Of a DNA stretch of 64,000 bases, positions 55,702-64,000 are shown one piece after another. Position 1 is the first letter of the stretch, and the number at the start of each line of letters is the position of its first letter. The DNA lies in assembly GCF_010994275.1 (NCBI RefSeq), contig NZ_WMCD01000001.1, forward strand, positions 62,001 through 126,000. Direction: 5' to 3'. The translations under genes were made by a program, and so were the position numbers. Under the pieces are notes generated by a model, which was not told the origin of the DNA, ran no database searches, and saw only the letters and a program-made list of their open reading frames with translations. The stretch comes from Cyclobacterium jeungdonense (GTDB lineage Bacteria > Bacteroidota > Bacteroidia > Cytophagales > Cyclobacteriaceae).

Positions 55702-57588
55702 TTAATCAATTCCTGAATTTAAAAATAAAATCTGAACTTCTACCTTTCTGTCTTCAGGTAGCGCAGAAGGAGCGCGGGTTCTGACCAACTGGGCACCCGG
55801 CTGGATCTGGATTCGATCGTTAGCTATCCCAAATTTTTCCACCAGTGCCTGAGCTACCGAATGGGTCCTTTTTTCTACCAGGTTAAGGTTAAATGCGACG
55901 CTTCCCGTATGATCTGCATATCCCTTCAGAGATACCATGGCATCCTGAAAACGCTGTAGGGTACTGACTATTTCCCCTAATTTCGTTAAAGCACCCTCGG
56001 AAAGCTCACTTTGATTAATTTCAAAATAAATGTCCGTATAAATGGCAGGCAAACTTAATTCAGCAGGGATACTGTATCCTGTTTCGTTCTGGATTACGAT
56101 TTCCGGCATGCTTCTTTTCGGTATGGGAAGTGTTTTCGACCAGGCGGGAGCTTGTGGATTTAACCGAAGCCCTGTTTTCGCTGATAGGCTATCGGCAACT
56201 ACCGGAAGCGCCATCGGTAGGTCGGTGGCCCTTTCAGCGACCTCTGCTGAACCTGTATCTGCAGACCTACGACTCAATGGGGCTATTATTGGAACAAATA
56301 CCCTGTTGGAAGATTGTTTTTGCCTGCTATTGGAATACCTGCCGGAAGGAAATGACCTTATTCGTTGTTCTTGCTGGTTTTCTTCCCTTCTAAAATCGGA
56401 ATAACCTTCAGGGTAGACCCGGTAATCCGAATAACTTTCGGGGTAGATCGGGTAAACTGGATAGACGGATTGAAAAGAGGTCGTACGTTTTATTGGGCCA
56501 TCCGAATATTCCAGTTCCGGTTTATAGGCTTCGGAAGTTAAAGGTAGATACCTGCTTTCTGGGTATTCCGACGAAGGAGTAACCGTACCTGATTCGGGAT
56601 CGCCTCGAGAATAAAGGTAGGGTGTCGGCGATTCCGATGAGACCATAGAATCCAAGTTTTCAATGCTTGAGGAAGTAGCAAAAAAGGTCTCTTGGGCCGT
56701 ACTGTCCTGCATGGTGGCGGGTTTGGACGGATTTAGACCCTTACCCTCGGAGCTAACCTCTTCTCGAAGTGTCCCTGCGGAAGGACTGATAACATTGGCT
56801 TTAAAACGAGATCGTTTTGGTGCAAAACTGAATTTTATTCCCAGCTGATGCTGGAATAACCACTCCCTATCAGGTCCTGCTTGAATCGGTTGATTGCTGA
56901 TTCCTGTCGGGGAAAGGAACCCTCCGGAACTACCAAAAAGGTGTGCCCCATTTGTTTGCGCATTGGATTGGATAAACAGTTCAAGCTGTTGGCTTAATCT
57001 TAGCCTCAGTCCCAGACCCATGTCCAGGTAATATCGCTCCCCGGAATGATCTTGCCCGGTTACGAATCTTTCTTCTATTCCTGAAGAACCCTGCAAGGGG
57101 TTATCGGAAATGGGTATAAGGGTTTGGCTTTCCCAGGTATGCCATCCCACTCCTACAAGTGCATAGGGCGCCAGGAGAGACGTTTCCTGAAGTATCTTCC
57201 CGTTATCCATCCGAAAAATAAGAGCCGAACCGATATTCCAAAGACTTGACTGGTAATGAATGGAATGTTGCCTGCTCGAGACTTGGTCTGAGTACAGCAT
57301 GCCATTGCCCGCCAATGCCTGCCTGCCGCCATGAATGGAAAGCTCCAAACCAGCAGTCAGACGTTTTTCAAGGCTCAGATTCCAATTTGATTCCGGCACA
57401 AGGGGAAAAGATGGACGGAATGCTTCCGGTATATCAGCTAATTTATTTAACCGATAGGTACTCAGTTGACCATAGTGATTGGTGTATCCGGTAGATATCC
57501 CTAAACGCCACTGGTATTGTTGCGAAAAACCTTCTGTCAGAAAAAGGAAATAAATAAGGAAAAGCAAGGTGCTGCTTCTGGTTATCAT
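55702..57588 (-). CDS. OmpA-family outer-membrane protein with repetitive linker
   Basis: A 628-residue protein: signal peptide (to about residue 22, TEGFSQ), an N-terminal beta-barrel-like domain (to about 265), a long Ser/Pro/Tyr-rich linker (about 265-510) and a C-terminal OmpA peptidoglycan-binding domain (about 515-625; YFEINQSELSEGALTKLGEI, GYADHTGSVAFNLNLVEKRT). The linker holds imperfect repeats around YPESYSDYRVYPEGYSDF. It anchors the outer membrane to the cell wall, probably with a surface role. It is the second gene of a minus-strand operon, 6 bases after the barrel protein gene. Confidence 0.9.
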   Translation of the reverse strand: MITRSSTLLFLIYFLFLTEGFSQQYQWRLGISTGYTNHYGQLSTYRLNKLADIPEAFRPSFPLVPESNWNLSLEKRLTAGLELSIHGGRQALAGNGMLYSDQVSSRQHSIHYQSSLWNIGSALIFRMDNGKILQETSLLAPYALVGVGWHTWESQTLIPISDNPLQGSSGIEERFVTGQDHSGERYYLDMGLGLRLRLSQQLELFIQSNAQTNGAHLFGSSGGFLSPTGISNQPIQAGPDREWLFQHQLGIKFSFAPKRSRFKANVISPSAGTLREEVSSEGKGLNPSKPATMQDSTAQETFFATSSSIENLDSMVSSESPTPYLYSRGDPESGTVTPSSEYPESRYLPLTSEAYKPELEYSDGPIKRTTSFQSVYPVYPIYPESYSDYRVYPEGYSDFRREENQQEQRIRSFPSGRYSNSRQKQSSNRVFVPIIAPLSRRSADTGSAEVAERATDLPMALPVVADSLSAKTGLRLNPQAPAWSKTLPIPKRSMPEIVIQNETGYSIPAELSLPAIYTDIYFEINQSELSEGALTKLGEIVSTLQRFQDAMVSLKGYADHTGSVAFNLNLVEKRTHSVAQALVEKFGIANDRIQIQPGAQLVRTRAPSALPEDRKVEVQILFLNSGID

Positions 57589-57594
57589 CTGTTT

Positions 57595-58752
57595 TTATTT
57601 TCGTAATCCCAACCAAAGGCTAAATTCTGCACTAAAGCCCACAAAAGGGTATAGTGTGACGTCTTGGATGTTGGCGTCTACATCCGTGGCGGTAAGTACG
57701 GCCCCGGCATTGAATCTCAATACCCGGAATAAACTGTATCCCAGACCGACATAAATAGGCCTTCCGATCAGAGGGCCACTGATTTCCCTTTCATTACTAT
57801 CCCTCATATTGCTGAAAAACACACCAGTTGAAACGGAAGCATTACCCAATACTTTGGTGAATTTTTTGTTTCCTAGTGGAATGGAAACACCTCCAAAGGC
57901 GGAAGTACCATAATCCAGATTATTGAAATTGCCGCTAAAATAGGTTCCGGCATACCCGATGCTCAAAGGTAGATAGTAGGGTTTGTTTTCAGTGGGATAG
58001 TTTTCAATAACCCGAACATCGACTAACATCAACATCTGATTACGCAGATATTGACTCGTCTCTGACTTAAGAAGGTTAATTAACTCTTGCTTTAACTGAT
58101 CCGTAAAGAGTGCCTGATCCTGGATATCCGGATCCTTTTTTTTCGATAGTAAATTAAATCGTGCCTTATTTAACTTAACACCATCTATCTGATCTATTTT
58201 TTGCTTAACGACATCTGAAAACCCATCAAATTCCTGGTCCAGAGGGTGCAGGTAGTTTTTTAATCCTTGTCTGACAATCTCATTTAAGTGGTCCAACATG
58301 GCATTAGGACGACTCAGGATTTGTGTGCCTCGCTTCCCGGCTAGAATAGTGGCCTGAACGTAACTCTCCAGATTTTCATGCAAGGCATCCCTGAGAGAAG
58401 CAGTTTCCTCGGTGTCAGATTCGCTATAAAAGTAAAATTTTAGGGTATAATTGTCGCTGCTGCGCAAGGGATAGGCTACAAAGATTTCGTAATTTTTGGG
58501 GCTACTTTGGTAAGGGGCTTTCCAGAAATAAAAATCTGCCTGATTTTCATTCTTATTACTCTTGAAAATCTTGAGTTCTACTCGTTTGATACCTGGGGGT
58601 AGTGTGCCCTCTATATAAAAAGGAGTTTCTGAATGAAGAGGTAACCCCCCGTTCAGTTGATTTTTTTCTGTCGAAAATGCGATCGATTGATGTTGTGCCT
58701 GCAGCATCAGTGGTGAAACAAGTAACGAAAGTATCCATATAATTTCTTTCAT
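57595..58752 (-). CDS. Exported protein with C-terminal beta-barrel-like region
   Basis: I prefer the Met at 58752 (MKEIIWILSLLVSPLMLQAQ), giving a 385-residue exported protein; a Met two codons upstream is also possible. The mature protein starts with a beta-rich domain (to about 125), followed by a helical middle (LDHLNEIVRQGLKNYLHPLD and a Lys-rich stretch). The last 130 residues have alternating hydrophobic strands with glycines (YYLPLSIGYAGTYFSGNF, PIYVGLGYSLFRVLRFNAGA), resembling a small outer-membrane barrel. I do not know the family. It opens the operon that continues with the OmpA-like protein and the sirtuin, which suggests an envelope function. Confidence 0.72.
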   Translation of the reverse strand: MKEIIWILSLLVSPLMLQAQHQSIAFSTEKNQLNGGLPLHSETPFYIEGTLPPGIKRVELKIFKSNKNENQADFYFWKAPYQSSPKNYEIFVAYPLRSSDNYTLKFYFYSESDTEETASLRDALHENLESYVQATILAGKRGTQILSRPNAMLDHLNEIVRQGLKNYLHPLDQEFDGFSDVVKQKIDQIDGVKLNKARFNLLSKKKDPDIQDQALFTDQLKQELINLLKSETSQYLRNQMLMLVDVRVIENYPTENKPYYLPLSIGYAGTYFSGNFNNLDYGTSAFGGVSIPLGNKKFTKVLGNASVSTGVFFSNMRDSNEREISGPLIGRPIYVGLGYSLFRVLRFNAGAVLTATDVDANIQDVTLYPFVGFSAEFSLWLGLRK

Positions 58753-58758
58753 ATGCAT

Positions 58759-59219
58759 GGTTAGAATAGCGGTTTTAAGATGTTGAAAAAAAACTTACTC
58801 GGGTAAAAAAATCGAATAAGCATCTAATATTTTTAAAAAATATGCAAAAACTAAGCCGAATGAAGGGTGGTTCAACTTTTATTTGAGCTCCTATATTATT
58901 TAGCAGAGCCATTTTTTTGGAAATGTTGCTGCTTGTTTTTTTCTGAATGAGATTATCTGGTTAAAAATTGCAGACAGGCTCTGATAAATGGGGTATAAAT
59001 GTAGAAGTCCCTTAACCTTTTTTCCATTCTTATTTAATTTGAGGGAAGACAAAAACACGCAGGTATCCTTAATTTTCAGACCTAGGAAAAGACTGGCAGT
59101 ATAGTAAAATGTGGTGGAGGTAACAAATGGTAGTAAAAATGTTCCAAAAAATAACCCACAGGTACAAAAAAAGGTTGCCCCCGTGGAGGCAACCTTTATA
59201 TCGTTTTAAAGTGGAGAAT
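58759..59219. other. Intergenic region between two minus-strand operons
   Basis: This 461-base gap holds the terminator of the DUF1080 gene (59166-59197) and, at the left, the AT-rich promoter region of the barrel protein gene. I could not identify a clear TAnnTTTG on the minus strand. No gene or RNA was found. Confidence 0.5.
59166..59197 (-). terminator. Terminator of the DUF1080 operon
   Basis: AAAGGTTGCC (59170-59179) and GGCAACCTTT (59188-59197) form a 10-base-pair stem with an 8-base loop. On the minus strand it is followed by a run of seven T (A run at 59166-59172), as expected for the end of the gene that stops at 59220. Confidence 0.88.
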
Positions 59220-62200
59220 CTATAATTCTTTCACTCGGATATTTTTGAAGAATACAACATCTCCATGTCCCAGAAAACCAATATGTCCTTTTTCCCTGGA
59301 AAGTCCTGGATGCTCCCTTCCATCCAGGGTTCCATTTTCCTTTGCTTCAGCAATGTCCACATCTAATATCTCCGTTCCATTCAGGATTACCTGTATCCGG
59401 TCCCCATTAACAATCACCTCCTGATAGTTCCATTCTCCCACTGGGTTTTGATGGCCCTTGGTAGCAGCAGCTATCCCGTACAAAGAACCGTGGTACTGGT
59501 ATTCTTTTAATTGACTGTAAATCTCAGCGGTATCATCCAAAATCTGCAATTCCATCCCTGCATAAGCCGCATCTCCTTCCAAAGGAGCACGTATTCCCAG
59601 CCCGTTATTGGCACCTGGGGTAAGTTTGAATTCAAAGCGGAATACAAAATCGCTGTATTCCTTTTCTGTCATCAGGTTACCCTGACCACCCCTGTCCGGG
59701 TAAATGGCCAGTACCCCATTGTCCACCACATAATCCGTTTTGTTGCCAGTCCATTTGTCAAGATCGGTACCGTCAAATAGTACCTCAAACCCGGCGTCTT
59801 TTTCTTCCTCACTCAGCTCGAACTTGGGTGCTCCTGTCAATTCACGGATATATATATCCCGGTACGCCACATACGTACCGTGTGCCTGCAATTCAATTTG
59901 TCCTTCAGAAAAGATGGATTGCTCCCGGTCCCAATAATTTTCCAATGGAACCTCGTCCACTACCAATTCCCCGTTGAGGTATACCGTAACTTTTTCTCCC
60001 TGCATGCGGATGTGGAAGGTATTCCATTCCCCAACCGGGTTGTCCGCCACTTTCAGCGGTTTGCTAGGATAAGTTTGGTTGTTGTACAAGCCTCCAGAAC
60101 CAACTTCTGCTCCCACATCGGTACGGGCTGTATCCCAGATTTGAACCTGCGGGGTGCCTCTCAGGTAAAGGCCGGCATCCCCGTCTTCGGTAATTTTCCA
60201 GTCAACAAATAGTTCGAAATCACCAAAGTCTTTTGTGGTGGCAATGTTTTGTCCCTCTCCGGTAAATATCAATAAGCCATCTTCGGCCTTCCAGCCGTTT
60301 TCCATGATTTCGTCCGCTTTGGCCTGCTCTCTGGAAAGGATTCGCTCATTCATCTCCGAACGCTTGATGGGGTTGCTAAAAACCCCTTTCCAGCCGTCCA
60401 GGTTTTCGCCGTTGAACAAGGAATAGAACCCGTTGCCTTCAGGCATTTCATCCAGGTATTTCTGTAAAGAGGTCTTGTAATATTGGCTGTCCTGGCCACT
60501 GATGACTTCGATGGTTTTTCCTACAATATTCCGCGCCTTTTCTCCGTAGATGTCATCGTTGTTTAGAACGATGTTCATGACGGCTCTAGCCGCTGCTTGT
60601 TGATAGGCGGCTTTTTCCTGGTATTCGCCAGCTACCAGCAAAGCTTGGAAAGTAGGGTAATTCCCTAATTGCCCCAGGGCTGCCAACACCGTTTCATCCG
60701 ATTCAGCAAGTTCCAGGGCATTCCGGAGCATCAATACCTTTTGGGTATCTGTTTCGTCCATACTTGGTACCAATCGAATGTATCCCATCAAGGCATTCTC
60801 TCTTAAGGCATCGCTACTTGCTTGCCTGGCTATGTCCAGCAAGGCTCCCGTTGCTGAGGGGTCTTCTGCCTGGTTTAGGGCGGTTACCACGGCTTGTTGT
60901 CGCCCTGCATTTCCTTTTTCGTAAATGTCTTTTAGCTTATCCAAAGCTACCTTACCGCCTGTTTTGGCCAATACCTTGTAAAGGTAGGCTTGCTTGTTAT
61001 CAGGAAGCTGCGGCAATAAATCCATGGCCCAGCGGGTTTCGGTTGCCTGGTTGCCTTTTTGGGCATTGGCCACGATAATGGCTTCTTGAATTTTGTCCAG
61101 GTTATCTGGAGATGATTCCTCTTTTAATAGGGCTACCAGCCTGTCCAGGTCCTGAGGAGTGGCCATTTCCGAAAGGGCTGTTAGGGCCGCTTCTTTAACA
61201 GCCGGTTCATTTTCAGCAGCAGCGTCAAACACCGCTTCGATCTGATCTTCGGCAGCCCGTGACGCCAAAAGGTTTATCAGCAGCGTTTTCTTTTCTGGAG
61301 ACGCTTCCGGAATTCTTCCGGCGATAGCTGCCGGTACTTGCGACCCTTTCATGGTTTCTAATGCAGTTGTTAATGCCTCTAATTCGCTATCAGTGTTGGT
61401 AGTTTCCAGCCGATCCAACAGCGCATCCAGGGCCAGGTCATCGCCGGCACTCACTACCGCAGCGATGGTTGCCGTACGCACTTCAGGATCACTGCTGTCC
61501 AGGTAGGGCAACAGGACTTGTGCTATGGCCGGATTTTTTACATTTCCCATCCTTCGGATAATGGCTGCTTTTGCTTCGGCCGATCCCCTATCCAGCGTTT
61601 TTTTCCAATCATCCAAATTAGAAATAAGAGCATCATCTGCAACCAATTTCAAGGCAGATCCCCTAAATTTTGGATGGTCATCCAAAGATGCTTTCATTAA
61701 TAAGTCCTGGCTTTTCACGGGTTGAATTTGGACCATCAGTCCCAGAGCAGCAGCTTTGGTATGGTATTGATTGTCTGTCGCCGTTTTTTTGTAGACTTTT
61801 TTAGCCAGTTTAAAGGCTTTCTTGCCTTCACCATTAGCCTCCAGGTTAGCAATGTAACGCAAGTATAAACCGGATGCATTGCTAGGATCATAGGTAAAAT
61901 CGGCCATTTCTGCAGCGGCATACAATGTTTTGGCACTTGCCGGATCTGCCTGGTTCGAGAGGGCAAAGAGCGCCACTTTTTTCAATTCGGTGTTAGCTGA
62001 AGCTGCATAAGGTGTGATTTCTTCTACCGATTCAGGGCTGTTGAAATTTCCCAGGGCCTCGATGAAGCTGGCTTTTTTGTCATCCGCTTCGGTAGCACCC
62101 AAAGCCAGGATTAAGGCTCTTTCGGCAGATTCCGATCCGATGTTGGCCATAACTCGAGCGGCTGTCCCTGAAAGCCGATCGTCTTGCAAATAAGCTTCTA

Positions 62201-62633
62201 CATAGGGTACGGCATCTTCCTTCCCAATCCATTTTAATTGGGTTAACAAGAAATTCTTTGCTTCCGGGTTTTCCACCTGATCAAGTGCTTTTCCATAGGC
62301 CTGAACAGCCATGCGCGCCAGGTTTTCGCGAGAAGGGTGGCTGGCATAAAAAGCAAAACCTGCCAGTGCATATTCCAGTTGTTCATTTGCGGCTCCCGGT
62401 TTTAGCATTAATGCCATTTGGGTAATACCAGTTTGTCCCAGGTCCTCCATCTGGTTCATGGCGTTTTGCAAAGCCTGAGCATCAGCCGCAGGAAAGCGGT
62501 TGAGCAGGTCGGCAATCTTGGTAGCGGTCGTCCGCCCCTCATCGAGTTGGTTTTGTGCCTGGCTGTAAAACACCTGTCCAATTGCCAGGCACAGCACCAA
62601 TGCTACTTTAAGTAATGAATATCTTTGCATCAT
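59220..62633 (-). CDS. Large exported HEAT-repeat protein with two DUF1080 domains
   Basis: A 1137-residue protein with a signal peptide (VALVLCLAIGQVFYSQAQ). Residues about 50-700 are helical HEAT-like repeats (for example YLDSSDPEVRTATIAAVVSA). Two DUF1080 (3-keto-disaccharide hydrolase/lyase-like, concanavalin fold) domains follow, at about 725-935 (YSLFNGENLDGW, DWKITEDGDAGLYLRG) and 945-1137 (VLFDGTDLDKW, FKLTPGANNGLGIRAP). DUF1080 enzymes act on 3-ketoglycosides made by partner dehydrogenases. The Gfo/Idh/MocA gene 29 bases upstream in the same operon is an obvious partner. A tandem pair on a HEAT scaffold is unusually large. It should act in the periplasm or at the surface. Confidence 0.9.
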   Translation of the reverse strand: MMQRYSLLKVALVLCLAIGQVFYSQAQNQLDEGRTTATKIADLLNRFPAADAQALQNAMNQMEDLGQTGITQMALMLKPGAANEQLEYALAGFAFYASHPSRENLARMAVQAYGKALDQVENPEAKNFLLTQLKWIGKEDAVPYVEAYLQDDRLSGTAARVMANIGSESAERALILALGATEADDKKASFIEALGNFNSPESVEEITPYAASANTELKKVALFALSNQADPASAKTLYAAAEMADFTYDPSNASGLYLRYIANLEANGEGKKAFKLAKKVYKKTATDNQYHTKAAALGLMVQIQPVKSQDLLMKASLDDHPKFRGSALKLVADDALISNLDDWKKTLDRGSAEAKAAIIRRMGNVKNPAIAQVLLPYLDSSDPEVRTATIAAVVSAGDDLALDALLDRLETTNTDSELEALTTALETMKGSQVPAAIAGRIPEASPEKKTLLINLLASRAAEDQIEAVFDAAAENEPAVKEAALTALSEMATPQDLDRLVALLKEESSPDNLDKIQEAIIVANAQKGNQATETRWAMDLLPQLPDNKQAYLYKVLAKTGGKVALDKLKDIYEKGNAGRQQAVVTALNQAEDPSATGALLDIARQASSDALRENALMGYIRLVPSMDETDTQKVLMLRNALELAESDETVLAALGQLGNYPTFQALLVAGEYQEKAAYQQAAARAVMNIVLNNDDIYGEKARNIVGKTIEVISGQDSQYYKTSLQKYLDEMPEGNGFYSLFNGENLDGWKGVFSNPIKRSEMNERILSREQAKADEIMENGWKAEDGLLIFTGEGQNIATTKDFGDFELFVDWKITEDGDAGLYLRGTPQVQIWDTARTDVGAEVGSGGLYNNQTYPSKPLKVADNPVGEWNTFHIRMQGEKVTVYLNGELVVDEVPLENYWDREQSIFSEGQIELQAHGTYVAYRDIYIRELTGAPKFELSEEEKDAGFEVLFDGTDLDKWTGNKTDYVVDNGVLAIYPDRGGQGNLMTEKEYSDFVFRFEFKLTPGANNGLGIRAPLEGDAAYAGMELQILDDTAEIYSQLKEYQYHGSLYGIAAATKGHQNPVGEWNYQEVIVNGDRIQVILNGTEILDVDIAEAKENGTLDGREHPGLSREKGHIGFLGHGDVVFFKNIRVKEL

Positions 62634-62662
62634 TCTAATTATTCCTTTAAAATTAGTTGGAT

Positions 62663-63928
62663 CTAAATGGTATATGGGGCCCGCATGGGTTGGTCAACGA
62701 GCCGATTGGCACCTTCATCGTTGATAAACTCTTGTTTTACAGGGTCAAATTCCAGGTCTCTACCCAGACGAAGGGCTACCAGTCCCATGTTGACCAGCGT
62801 GCAGGAACGATGTCCGTTTTGTTCGTTGAGGGCAAATTTCTTTCGGTTTTTTACGGCATCTACAAAGTCCGTTACCTGTGGTGCCGGATCGGGGAATTGG
62901 GCCAGTTTACGCTCCATATTGGGAATGTCTGACTTGAATCCCCGATAGAGCTTTCCTTCCGGCCCCTCTATGTAGGGGGCTTCTGTGGTGCCTTCCCCGT
63001 CCAGAATTATTTGACACCCATCGTCATACGTATAGGTTATTTTTCGCCAGGTGCCGACCGCATCCGGGTGCTGCTGTGGCGCATCAATCTCAACCTTCAC
63101 TGGATTGGTTTGGTCTTTTCCCAGAAAATACTGAATAGGGTCCATGTAATGCTGCCCCATGTCTCCCAATCCACCTCCGTCATAATCCCAGTAGCCTCTA
63201 AAGGTGCCGTGGGTGCGGTGTTCGTGATAGGGTTTGAAGGGTGCGGGTCCCAACCAGCGCTCGTAGTCCAGTTCCTGGGGGACAGGCATGGTGTCCAGAC
63301 CGGTTCGGCCTACCCAGTAAAATTTCCAATCAAATCCGGTCAGTTTTCCAACAGTAACCTTCAGCGGCCAGCCTAGCATGCCGGAATCAACCAGTTTTTT
63401 TATGTTCTTCACCTCCGTATTCATGCCATAAAAATTTGCATCGAAACGAAACCAGGTATTCAATCGGAAGATATTACCGTGTTGTTTTACAGCTTCCACC
63501 ACTTTTTTCCCTTCGCCTATAGTCCGGGTCATTGGTTTTTCACACCAGATATCCTTTCCCTCCCGGGCGGCATCCACGGACATGATTCCGTGCCAATGTG
63601 GGGGTGTGGCGATGTGAACGATGTCTACTTCCGGTAGCTGAATCAGTTCCCTGTAATCAGAAAAGGTCTTGACTCCCTGACCAAGGGTTTCCTGGGCAAT
63701 GCCGATATGGCGCGTATCCACATCGCAAATGGCCACGGTCTTGGTTCCGGCATATTTGAAATGCCCTCTTCCCATGCCGCCAACACCGATAACTCCTTTG
63801 GTAAGGTGATCACTAGGTGCAAGGTAACCTTTTCCTAATACGTGTCGGGGAACAATGCTGATGCCTCCCAAGGCCAGAAGGCTTCCCTTCAGAAAACCTC
63901 TTCTGGATTTTTTTGAATTATTGCTCAT
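62663..63928 (-). CDS. Tat-exported Gfo/Idh/MocA-family oxidoreductase
   Basis: A 421-residue oxidoreductase with a twin-arginine signal (KKSRRGFLKGSLLALGGISI). The Rossmann loop is GVIGVGGMGRGHFKYAG, followed by AICDVDTRHIGIAQ. The catalytic signature is WCEKPMTRTIGEGK. The C-terminal domain has the GGGLGDMGQHYMDPIQYFLG block. Such exported enzymes oxidise the C3 hydroxyl of glycosides in known Bacteroidota pathways. The HEAT/DUF1080 gene lies 29 bases downstream, so the pair can oxidise a glycoside and then break the 3-keto product. The exact glycoside is unknown. It is related to, but clearly distinct from, the enzyme at 13665. Confidence 0.92.
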   Translation of the reverse strand: MSNNSKKSRRGFLKGSLLALGGISIVPRHVLGKGYLAPSDHLTKGVIGVGGMGRGHFKYAGTKTVAICDVDTRHIGIAQETLGQGVKTFSDYRELIQLPEVDIVHIATPPHWHGIMSVDAAREGKDIWCEKPMTRTIGEGKKVVEAVKQHGNIFRLNTWFRFDANFYGMNTEVKNIKKLVDSGMLGWPLKVTVGKLTGFDWKFYWVGRTGLDTMPVPQELDYERWLGPAPFKPYHEHRTHGTFRGYWDYDGGGLGDMGQHYMDPIQYFLGKDQTNPVKVEIDAPQQHPDAVGTWRKITYTYDDGCQIILDGEGTTEAPYIEGPEGKLYRGFKSDIPNMERKLAQFPDPAPQVTDFVDAVKNRKKFALNEQNGHRSCTLVNMGLVALRLGRDLEFDPVKQEFINDEGANRLVDQPMRAPYTI

Positions 63929-64000
63929 ATTTCTACAAAATTTTTCTAAACTATTGGTACGTGAATATATTTCCTTGCGAAAGGATAAACAAATAAAATG

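Overview
The window reads as chromosome from a marine or other aquatic member of the Bacteroidota, most likely Cytophagales (Cyclobacteriaceae/Algoriphagus-like). The evidence is two SusC/SusD pairs, a TonB receptor with a DUF4249 partner, an ECF sigma/FecR pair, many Bacteroidota-type lipoproteins, and promoters of the TAnnTTTG type. Base composition looks moderate (mid-40s percent GC by eye). I see no rRNA, tRNA, CRISPR array, phage or intact transposase.

Bases 1-20615 form a first polysaccharide-utilisation locus. It opens with a 5'-truncated glycosidase-like gene and a secreted bicupin. An ECF sigma factor, a FecR anti-sigma factor and a SusC transporter with an N-terminal STN signalling domain follow, then SusD. 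Downstream lies an unusual run of exported redox enzymes: four paralogous FAD-dependent oxidoreductases interleaved with a Tat-exported Gfo/Idh/MocA oxidoreductase and a sulfatase, all on one strand with short gaps. I regard this run as the most interesting system in the window. A separately promoted GH30 glycosidase follows at 20999.

Bases 22586-25710 hold housekeeping-like genes: a frameshifted DUF4287/DUF5655 gene, a VOC protein and a DUF885 lipoprotein. Bases 25796-39665 form a second locus. A divergent sulfatase precedes a SusC without STN and its SusD, closed by a strong terminator. Then come a sulfatase lipoprotein, a DUF1593 nucleoside-hydrolase-like protein overlapping a TIM-barrel glycosidase-like lipoprotein, and a sulfatase with a C-terminal HEAT region. 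Four sulfatases together point to a sulfated glycan as substrate.

Bases 39979-46691 carry a soluble PAS histidine kinase, a sodium:solute symporter and the TonB receptor/DUF4249 pair. At 46924-47035 four small palindromes lie in a nested mirror arrangement typical of REP/BIME-like elements. Bases 47076-58752 are mostly core genes: a DUF4230 protein, an acyl-CoA ligase, an acetyltransferase, DinB, an exonuclease/GIY-YIG fusion, an aldo/keto reductase, an exported protein of unknown function, and a minus-strand operon of two envelope proteins, a sirtuin and a membrane protein.

Bases 59220-63928 (minus strand) pair a Tat-exported Gfo/Idh/MocA oxidoreductase with a 1137-residue protein carrying HEAT repeats and two DUF1080 domains. 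This fits the known C3-oxidation route of glycoside cleavage (oxidise to a 3-ketoglycoside, then eliminate or hydrate). Together with the flavoenzymes of the first locus, it suggests that this organism attacks sulfated glycans by extracytoplasmic oxidation as well as by ordinary hydrolysis; that joint reading is inference.
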